Shown: piece after piece, positions 43,586-48,395 of the stretch | Position numbering within the stretch: the stretch's first letter is position 1 | How the letters are laid out: the number at the start of each line of letters is the position of its first letter | Source: an uncultured Blautia sp. | GTDB taxonomy: Bacteria > Bacillota > Clostridia > Lachnospirales > Lachnospiraceae | NCBI GenBank assembly: GCA_937900135.1 | Contig: CALCDJ010000028.1 | Location: 1-48,395 of the forward strand | Length of the DNA: 48,395 nucleotides | Direction: 5' to 3' | Program-made: the position numbers and the translations under genes | Notes under the pieces: generated by a model | Database searches by the model: none | Told to the model about the DNA's origin: nothing | The model's input: only the letters and a program-made list of their open reading frames with translations

Positions 43586-43653
43586 TGAGGTATGTACACC
43601 GACGCTACAGTGGAGTAAATAACTCTGCTTGGCCAGAAAGGAAGAGGCAGAAC

Positions 43654-44307
43654 ATGGATTTTTCAGATTATTTTCCAGTATGGAAAAAACTTACCCCTGC
43701 GCAGCAGAACCAGATTTCCGGGAGTATTATTTACCAGAAAGTAAAAAAAGGTACGGTGATTCACAGCAGCAGAATGGAGTGTACCGGACTGTTGGTGATC
43801 AAATCAGGGCAGCTTCGGGCCTATAGCCTTTCCGAGGAAGGCAGGGAAATCACGCTGTATCGGCTGTTTGATATGGATATGTGTCTGTTTTCCGCATCCT
43901 GTATGATGCGCTCCATTCAGTTTGAGATTGTCATTCAGGCAGAAAAAGATACAGAACTTTGGGTGATTCCTGCAGAGATTTATAAGAAAGTTATGGAAGA
44001 ATCAGCGCCGGTGGCTAATTTTACCAATGAGATTATGGCTTCTCGTTTTTCAGATGTGATGTGGCTGATTGAACAGATTATGTGGAAAAGTATGGATAAG
44101 CGGATTGCAGCCTTTTTGCTGGAAGAGTCTTCCATTGATGATACTGATCAGTTGAAAATCACCCATGAAACCATTGCCAATCATCTGGGAACCCACAGAG
44201 AAGTGGTGACGCGTATGCTTCGCTATTTCCAACAGGAAGGTATGGTAAAATTAAGTCGTGGAACCATAGAACTTACAGATAAAGAAAAACTGCAGCAACT
44301 TATGTAA
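43654..44307 (+). CDS. Crp/Fnr-family transcription regulator
   Basis: The 217-residue protein has a cyclic-nucleotide-binding-like beta-barrel (about 10-120), a dimer helix and a winged helix-turn-helix (about 165-215) with TIANHLGTHREVVTRMLR. It lacks the Fnr N-terminal iron-sulfur cysteines but has Cys in MECTGLL and DMCLFSASCMMRS, possible redox or persulfide sensing sites. MDFSDYF at 43654 is the usual family start and has GAAAGGAAGAGG; a TTG 23 codons upstream overlaps the promoter. It converges with a CoA-disulfide reductase/rhodanese locus, which it may control (inference from position). Confidence 0.88.
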   Translation: MDFSDYFPVWKKLTPAQQNQISGSIIYQKVKKGTVIHSSRMECTGLLVIKSGQLRAYSLSEEGREITLYRLFDMDMCLFSASCMMRSIQFEIVIQAEKDTELWVIPAEIYKKVMEESAPVANFTNEIMASRFSDVMWLIEQIMWKSMDKRIAAFLLEESSIDDTDQLKITHETIANHLGTHREVVTRMLRYFQQEGMVKLSRGTIELTDKEKLQQLM

Positions 44308-44310
44308 TAA

Positions 44311-44360
44311 AACTCCCTCTGTTTTATTCCGTTCCTGGAATAAGGCAGAGGGAGTTTTTT
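44311..44360. terminator. Bidirectional terminator, Crp and flavoprotein genes
   Basis: AACTCCCTCTG (44311-44321) and CAGAGGGAGTT (44346-44356) pair perfectly, with an inner TTATTCC/GGAATAA stem, followed by TTTT; A residues precede it, giving a T tail on the minus strand. Confidence 0.9.
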
Positions 44361-44389
44361 ATATATGATAGAGATTTATCAGGTTGTAT

Positions 44390-46081
44390 TTACTGATCCA
44401 TACCGCAGGCTGTGGCAGTTTGGATCAGACAACGGTCATTCATGACTGCGTCGTAGAATCGGAAACCACCGGAGAAATTATAAGCATCATATCCCCTTCC
44501 GGTAAGGATACGGGTGGAAATGTAGCTTCTCAAACCACTTTGGCACATGACGTAAACGGGTTTACCCGTTGGAATTTCTTCAAGACGTTCTCGAAGCTCA
44601 TCTACAGGGATGTTGACAAAACCCTGTACGTGTCCTCTGCTATATTCACCAGGAGTACGTGTATCCAGAAGTGTGACACTTCCATCGAGGGGAAGATGGC
44701 TGATATCCTCCAGATGGAATTGCTTTAATTCCTTTTTGGAAATGTTATCGATGATAAATCCAGCCATGTTTACCGGGTCTTTGGCAGAAGAGTATGGCGG
44801 TGCATAAGACAGATCCAGGTCTTTGAGTTCTGTGGCTTTCATTCCTGCATGGATGGCAGTTGCCAGTACATCGATCCGTTTGTCGACTCCTTCGTAGCCT
44901 ACGATCTGCGCACCCAGCAGACGATAAGTTTCTTTTTCAAAGACCACTTTCATGGTCATGACTTTTCCTCCCGGATAATAACCGGCATGGCTCATAGGAG
45001 ATAAAATTACTTTATCCACATCCAGACCGGCTTTTTTGGCATTGGTTTCATTCACACCGGTAACAGCTGCCGTCATATCAAATACTTTGATCACAGAGCT
45101 TCCCTGGGAACCCTGGTAACGGCTGTCTTTTCCGCAGATATTATCAGCTGCGATACGTCCCTGTTTGTTGGCTGGTCCGGCCAGTGAAATAAGGGCATCC
45201 AGTCCGGTTACATAATGTTTCACCTGTACCGCATCTCCTACGGCATAGATATTGGGAATGGAAGTCTCCATGCGGTCATTGACAACGATGCTGTCTTTGA
45301 TTCCCAGTTTAAGACCTGCATTTTTGGCCAGCCAGGTATCCGGAGTTACGCCGATAGCAAGGATGACCATATCTGCCTGAAGAGGAGCTTCATCCTTTAA
45401 GACAACCTGAACTCCGCCTTCTTTTTCTTCAAATCCTTCTACGGTATGTCCCAATGCCAGATGTATACCATGGCTGCGCATTTTGCTGTGGATAAAAGCA
45501 GCCATATCAGGATCAAAAGGATTCATCAGCTGCTTTGGACGCTGGACGATGGTGACATCCATGCCAAGTTCCCGTAAATTTTCTGCCAGTTCCAGCCCGA
45601 TGAAACCGCCGCCGGCCAGAACCACGGATTTGGGATGATTTTGATTGATATATTCCTTAATGCGGAAGGTGTCTTCTACCGTTCGCAAGGTAAAAAGCTT
45701 AGAAATACCGGTTCCTGGAAGTTTTGGCTGTGTAGGCTTTGCACCGGGGGAAAGGAGCAGCTTGTCATAGCTTTCTTCAAATTCTTCCCCGGTTTCCAGA
45801 TTTGTGACGGAAACGGTGTTTCTTTCCGGATGGATCGCAGTCACTTCATGACGTACCTTCATAGTCACACGGAAACGGGAAAAGAAACTTTCCGGAGTCT
45901 GGAGTGTCAAGGCTTCCGGATCTGTGATTACATCTCCGATATAATAAGGAAGCCCGCAGTTGGCATATGAAATATAACCTGAGCGTTCAAAAACAAGGAT
46001 TTCTGCTGTTTCATCCAGTCTTCGGATTCTGGCAGTGGCTGTTGCACCGCCGGCAACTCCACCTATGATTACTACTTTCAT
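44390..46081 (-). CDS. CoA-disulfide reductase-like flavoprotein with rhodanese domain
   Basis: The 563-residue protein starts with a FAD dinucleotide fold VVIIGGVAGGATATA, and the redox-active Cys 42 lies in SYANCGLPYY. An NAD(P)H fold carries VVLAGGGFIGLELAE and a second FAD motif is IYAVGDAVQV. The dimer domain follows (about 325-445), then a rhodanese domain (about 465-555) with the catalytic cysteine loop CQSGLRS. This is the CoADR-RHD architecture, which reduces CoA-disulfide, CoA-persulfide or polysulfide. It follows the single-domain rhodanese gene by 1 bp, so the two form an operon. Confidence 0.9.
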   Translation of the reverse strand: MKVVIIGGVAGGATATARIRRLDETAEILVFERSGYISYANCGLPYYIGDVITDPEALTLQTPESFFSRFRVTMKVRHEVTAIHPERNTVSVTNLETGEEFEESYDKLLLSPGAKPTQPKLPGTGISKLFTLRTVEDTFRIKEYINQNHPKSVVLAGGGFIGLELAENLRELGMDVTIVQRPKQLMNPFDPDMAAFIHSKMRSHGIHLALGHTVEGFEEKEGGVQVVLKDEAPLQADMVILAIGVTPDTWLAKNAGLKLGIKDSIVVNDRMETSIPNIYAVGDAVQVKHYVTGLDALISLAGPANKQGRIAADNICGKDSRYQGSQGSSVIKVFDMTAAVTGVNETNAKKAGLDVDKVILSPMSHAGYYPGGKVMTMKVVFEKETYRLLGAQIVGYEGVDKRIDVLATAIHAGMKATELKDLDLSYAPPYSSAKDPVNMAGFIIDNISKKELKQFHLEDISHLPLDGSVTLLDTRTPGEYSRGHVQGFVNIPVDELRERLEEIPTGKPVYVMCQSGLRSYISTRILTGRGYDAYNFSGGFRFYDAVMNDRCLIQTATACGMDQ

Positions 46082-46082
46082 A

Positions 46083-46403
46083 TTATCGTTCCACCTTTCC
46101 TTTGTAGGAGATGATACCTCCTAAATTCTGTACATTGGTATATCCCATCTGCCCAAGAAGACCAGTTGCCTGATGGCTTCTGGCGCCGGAATGACAGTAT
46201 ACAAAAAGAGGGGTGTCTTTTTTTGCTGTCACAGACTGGATCTTATTCAGAGACTGAAGAGGTACGTTTTTGCTTCCCGGAATATGTCCTTCGCTGTATT
46301 CCTCCGGAGTACGTACATCTACGAGGGCAGCGCCGGCAGTTGCTCTATAATTCTGAATTCCCTGGTTGATATCAGGTCCTTTAAAAAAATCGAAAAAATT
46401 CAT
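46083..46403 (-). CDS. Single-domain rhodanese sulfurtransferase
   Basis: The 106-residue protein has one rhodanese domain: DVRTPEEYSEGHIPGSKNVPL and the active loop CHSGARS with the catalytic Cys. It starts MNFFDFFK without a signal peptide, so it is cytoplasmic. GGAGGTAATCC is its ribosome binding site. It likely passes persulfide sulfur to or from the flavoprotein encoded 1 bp downstream. Confidence 0.92.
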   Translation of the reverse strand: MNFFDFFKGPDINQGIQNYRATAGAALVDVRTPEEYSEGHIPGSKNVPLQSLNKIQSVTAKKDTPLFVYCHSGARSHQATGLLGQMGYTNVQNLGGIISYKGKVER

Positions 46404-46478
46404 AGGATTACCTCCTTGGTTTATAGTTGTGTACTGTTTTATGGATTCAATATAGCAAAGAATTTGAGGGTTTTCTGT

Positions 46479-46504
46479 GATGTTATTACCTGATGCTATT
46501 ACCT
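46479..46504. repeat. 13-bp tandem direct repeat upstream of rhodanese operon
   Basis: GATGTTATTACCT (46479-46491) and GATGCTATTACCT (46492-46504) are adjacent copies with one mismatch. They lie about 76-101 bp before the rhodanese start at 46403, upstream of a TATATT that may be its -10. This looks like a regulator binding site. Confidence 0.6.
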
Positions 46505-46537
46505 AGTAAAACAAATGGGAATTTGTTCACTGCAGTT

Positions 46538-46930
46538 TCAGGAAAGACCAGATACCGTTTCTCCGGTCCAGTCATTGATGCCGCCAAATTCCACAATATT
46601 GGTGTATCCTTGCTGAGCCAGCTTCTGGGACGCCTGTTTGCTCCTGTTACCGCTGCGGCAGTAAACAAGAATTAACTGATTTTTATCAGGCAATTCCGGA
46701 ATTTCTTCAGAGGAAATGGTTTCATTGGGGATATTGATGGCGCCTGGAATGTGTTTTTCTTTAAACTCTTCCACCGTACGTACATCCAGAAGGATATAGT
46801 CGTTTTCTTTTTCCATCATGGAAACAGCCTCTTCCATGGAAATCTGCTGATAATTGCTGGCTGTTTCTGCGGGAGCGCCGCATCCGGTAAAAAGAAACAG
46901 AAGCAGTAGTAAGGGAATGATTTTTTTCAT
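46538..46930 (-). CDS. Rhodanese lipoprotein
   Basis: The 130-residue protein has a signal peptide with lipobox FTGC and a rhodanese domain, with LLDVRTVEEFKEKHIPGAINIP and the active loop CRSGNRS (catalytic Cys present). It is therefore displayed outside the membrane, while the gene product at 46083 has the same domain inside. TGGGAGGATACAATT supports the start at 46930; ten extra codons upstream are open. It may handle extracellular sulfide or persulfide. No clear terminator follows, so it may be read through into the next rhodanese gene. Confidence 0.9.
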   Translation of the reverse strand: MKKIIPLLLLLFLFTGCGAPAETASNYQQISMEEAVSMMEKENDYILLDVRTVEEFKEKHIPGAINIPNETISSEEIPELPDKNQLILVYCRSGNRSKQASQKLAQQGYTNIVEFGGINDWTGETVSGLS

Positions 46931-47039
46931 AATTGTATCCTCCCAAAATGGTCGTTTCATTAAAAAGTAGTATAACCAGAGATATTATTTTGAAATATGA
47001 TTTCTGGCTTTGCAGATGAGCTGTGTCATGGTGCCCTTA

Positions 47040-47132
47040 CTAATAGAATTTTGCGCATTTTCCGTAGCAGCCACAGGCAACACAGTCCTTTTCATTTACA
47101 AATGCTTTTCGTTTCCAAAATAAATCTTTCTG
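47040..47132 (-). pseudogene. Ferredoxin gene remnant
   Basis: A 30-codon open stretch between stops, with no start codon, reads like a ferredoxin fragment: FWKRKAFVNEKD, then CVACGC, then YGKCAK and a stop. RKAFV...CVACGxC is typical of the first [4Fe-4S] motif of small clostridial ferredoxins, and GKCAK of the second. The piece looks like a ferredoxin with an internal deletion and lost ends. The identification rests on a short match by eye. Confidence 0.45.
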
Positions 47133-47207
47133 TTAAATAAAACATATCAGGAAATCCTTTTAAGAAATATATCAAAAACAAAAACCAAAAGTCGGTGATG
47201 ATATCAC

Positions 47208-47250
47208 AAAAAAACCTTGACTTTTCCTGAAGCAGCTCAGGAAGCCAAGG
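47208..47250 (-). terminator. Terminator of MNT-HEPN module
   Basis: TTCCTGA and TCAGGAA form a perfect 7-bp inner stem with a 6-nt loop; outer CCTTG/CAAGG adds 5 bp. On the minus strand seven Ts (complement of 47208-47214) follow. Confidence 0.8.
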
Positions 47251-47262
47251 TCTTATCAGACT

Positions 47263-47499
47263 TTATTTTGTGAAGATATAGCGCACAAGATAGCCATTTC
47301 CATCTCCGGTAACAATCACCACATCTCCATTGGGAGAATTAATTCTTTCCATAATAGGGAATCTTCCATTTTCTTTTACATAGGCTTCCGGACTTTTTGC
47401 CTCTATCTCAAGAATGGTTTTTTTACGATGCTGTTCACCGCCGCAGGAATTGATTTCTTCAACAAAAACTTCGTATTCGTTGTGCGAGTCACTATTCAT
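47263..47499 (-). CDS. Small protein in MNT-HEPN operon, unknown function
   Basis: I do not recognise this 78-residue protein. It is acidic/polar with EYEVFVEEINSCGGEQHRKK and NGDVVIVTGDGNGYLVRYIF, which suggests a small beta-rich domain. There is no signal peptide or helix. ATG 47499 overlaps the end of the HEPN gene by 8 bp, so it is translated with it; an in-frame longer version starts at 47529. The terminator at 47208-47250 follows. Its fixed place suggests a third part of the module. Confidence 0.6.
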   Translation of the reverse strand: MNSDSHNEYEVFVEEINSCGGEQHRKKTILEIEAKSPEAYVKENGRFPIMERINSPNGDVVIVTGDGNGYLVRYIFTK

Positions 47500-47926
47500 G
47501 ATCCAGTTTACGGCAAACATCAAGTACAAAATTATGTGTACTTTCTACTGCTCTGTTTGCTTTTGCTAGATCTCTGGAAGTGGGTATGAAACTATCTGTC
47601 CCGGGATACCTCGTCGTAAAGTAGAAACCGTCAATAACACTCATATTGGTTTCTACTTCGTCTGGTATTTCGATTCCCATATCATCCATGATATATTTCA
47701 TAAGCTTGTTCAGACTATGCGATTTTAATACCCATTCCTTTTCACGCATCTCATTATTTGTGTCCGGAATCGCATATTCTGAAATAATGTGTTTCAGGTA
47801 TCTTTCGCATATATTTTGACCAAGCGCTGCTAAGGCGCTGCCTCTTACATTTGAATCGTAAGCCTGCCGGAAAAAGAGATAGTCGTTTTCTGCAAAGTCA
47901 AAATATGATTCTAATGAACCTCCCAT
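47492..47926 (-). CDS. HEPN-domain protein
   Basis: The 144-residue all-helical protein resembles HEPN proteins encoded beside MNT nucleotidyltransferases: DFAENDYLFFRQAYD, then ALAALGQNICERYLKHII, and a last helix with AVESTHNFVLDVCRKL. The RX4-6H motif of ribonuclease HEPN toxins is not clearly placed; RAVESTH in the last helix (R-x5-H) may be chance. It overlaps the MNT gene by 16 bp. Either it is a toxin with a variant site or a scaffold for the nucleotidyltransferase. Confidence 0.75.
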   Translation of the reverse strand: MGGSLESYFDFAENDYLFFRQAYDSNVRGSALAALGQNICERYLKHIISEYAIPDTNNEMREKEWVLKSHSLNKLMKYIMDDMGIEIPDEVETNMSVIDGFYFTTRYPGTDSFIPTSRDLAKANRAVESTHNFVLDVCRKLDHE

Positions 47927-48288
47927 ACATTAATCCCCTCCATTTTCACATTCTTATAATATAACATATTGTTGCTTTTCCAGGAGTCCCCTATTACGAC
48001 CTTTAAGTCCACCTCTGGCAGATCCAGTACGGAAGGAGATACGGAACCTTTGAGTAAAATCACAACATCTCTGTATTTTTTTGTATTAAAGTCAGGTGAA
48101 AGTTCGAGCAGCAAATCAACATCACTGTTAAAATTTTGTTCTTTTCTGGCACAACTGCCATATAAATATAGACCGCTGACATAAGGGGCGATACCTGATT
48201 CTCTGATTTTACGGATAGCGTGATTCAATGAGGCTTCACTCCTTCTGATACATTCCGCATTAGCCCTTTTACTCTTTCCAACTCGCAT
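47911..48288 (-). CDS. MNT-type nucleotidyltransferase
   Basis: The 125-residue protein is a minimal nucleotidyltransferase. The motif GS-x10-D-x-D is exact (Gly 44, Ser 45, Asp 56, Asp 58), and a third acid lies in VDLKVVI (Asp 94), so catalysis is likely intact. In HEPN-MNT toxin-antitoxin pairs the MNT transfers AMP onto the HEPN partner and blocks it. This pair, with a third small gene, could be such a system. A promoter lies 49 bp upstream and GGGAA precedes the start. Confidence 0.85.
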   Translation of the reverse strand: MRVGKSKRANAECIRRSEASLNHAIRKIRESGIAPYVSGLYLYGSCARKEQNFNSDVDLLLELSPDFNTKKYRDVVILLKGSVSPSVLDLPEVDLKVVIGDSWKSNNMLYYKNVKMEGINVWEVH

Positions 48289-48336
48289 ATTTAAATTTCC
48301 CTTATCTCCGAAATCAAATGATATTTTGCTATATTC

Positions 48337-48365
48337 ATTGTACTAGTTTGCTGTTTGTTTTTCAA
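48337..48365 (-). promoter_or_regulatory. Sigma-A promoter of MNT-HEPN module
   Basis: On the minus strand TTGAAA (complement of 48360-48365), a 17-bp spacer and TACAAT (complement of 48337-48342) precede the MNT start by 49 bp. The rest of the window end shows nothing further. Confidence 0.65.
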
Positions 48366-48395
48366 GGTGCAGAATTTCCCTGATTAGCTTCTTTT

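Larger units (their letters stand above)
46961..47262. other. Intergenic region with terminator and ferredoxin remnant
   Basis: This 302-bp gap lies between the rhodanese lipoprotein and the HEPN module genes. It holds a minus-strand coding remnant (47040-47132) and a terminator (47208-47250); the rest is AT-rich with no open frame of length. Around 46970-46985 a TATACT-like hexamer could start transcription of the lipoprotein gene. Confidence 0.6.

Noticed and set aside
47800..47926. HEPN ribonuclease motif RYLKH near residue 42
   Set aside because: It is R-x3-H and in the wrong helix; the R-x5-H in the last helix is also not convincingly placed.

Overview
The window looks like a chromosome segment of a spore-forming, anaerobic Gram-positive gut bacterium of the Clostridia, most likely a Lachnospiraceae member close to Blautia. 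This placement is inferred from gene content, not from a database search. The evidence is sporulation and germination genes (spmA, spmB, a sipL-like gene, gerA-type genes), AGGAGG-type ribosome binding sites, sigma-A-like promoters, an EFR1-type ferredoxin gene, a DUF4317 gene, and Lachnospiraceae-style surface proteins. I saw no rRNA, tRNA, CRISPR array, insertion sequence or complete prophage.

Layout. (1) 0-5.8 kb: a 1294-residue secreted repeat protein on the minus strand, facing away from a solitary large serine recombinase. (2) 5.9-9.5 kb: malQ, spmA-spmB and plsC. (3) 9.6-18.2 kb: a plus-strand run of a PrcB-like lipoprotein, sipL, ispE, a GntR/FCD regulator, a germination-receptor operon (GerA, a GerB-GerC fusion, a small secreted ORF), murI and a DUF1934 gene. 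(4) 18.3-24.8 kb: envelope proteins. These are a small membrane protein, two tandem paralogous atypical polysaccharide deacetylases, a lipoprotein resembling trigger factor without its ribosome-binding domain, and a classical NodB deacetylase with wall-binding repeats. (5) 24.9-28.2 kb: a GH13 enzyme and glgB, which with malQ suggest glycogen/alpha-glucan metabolism. (6) 28.3-36.3 kb: a small conserved gene, two adjacent CobW/G3E GTPases (one very His-rich, one fused to a YcgQ-like domain), pth, mfd and a PrsA-like lipoprotein. (7) 36.3-44.3 kb: a HAD phosphatase, DUF4317, EFR1 ferredoxin, a secreted alkaline phosphatase and YibE/F pair behind a Pho-box-like repeat, a phosphoribosyltransferase-like protein, ribosomal L25 and a Crp/Fnr regulator. 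(8) 44.4-47.0 kb: a CoA-disulfide-reductase-like flavoprotein and three rhodanese domains in total, with a ferredoxin gene remnant upstream. (9) 47.2-48.4 kb: a compact MNT nucleotidyltransferase / HEPN / small-protein module with its own promoter and terminator.

The items most worth following up are the GerB-GerC fusion, the secreted trigger-factor-like lipoprotein between tandem deacetylases, the paired metal GTPases with the YcgQ-like fusion, the rhodanese/Crp locus with its 13-bp tandem operator-like repeat, and the three-gene MNT-HEPN module. No single wholly new system is proven by the sequence; these are candidates. Coding starts were moved from the longest open frame wherever a good ribosome binding site or family start pointed to an internal codon.
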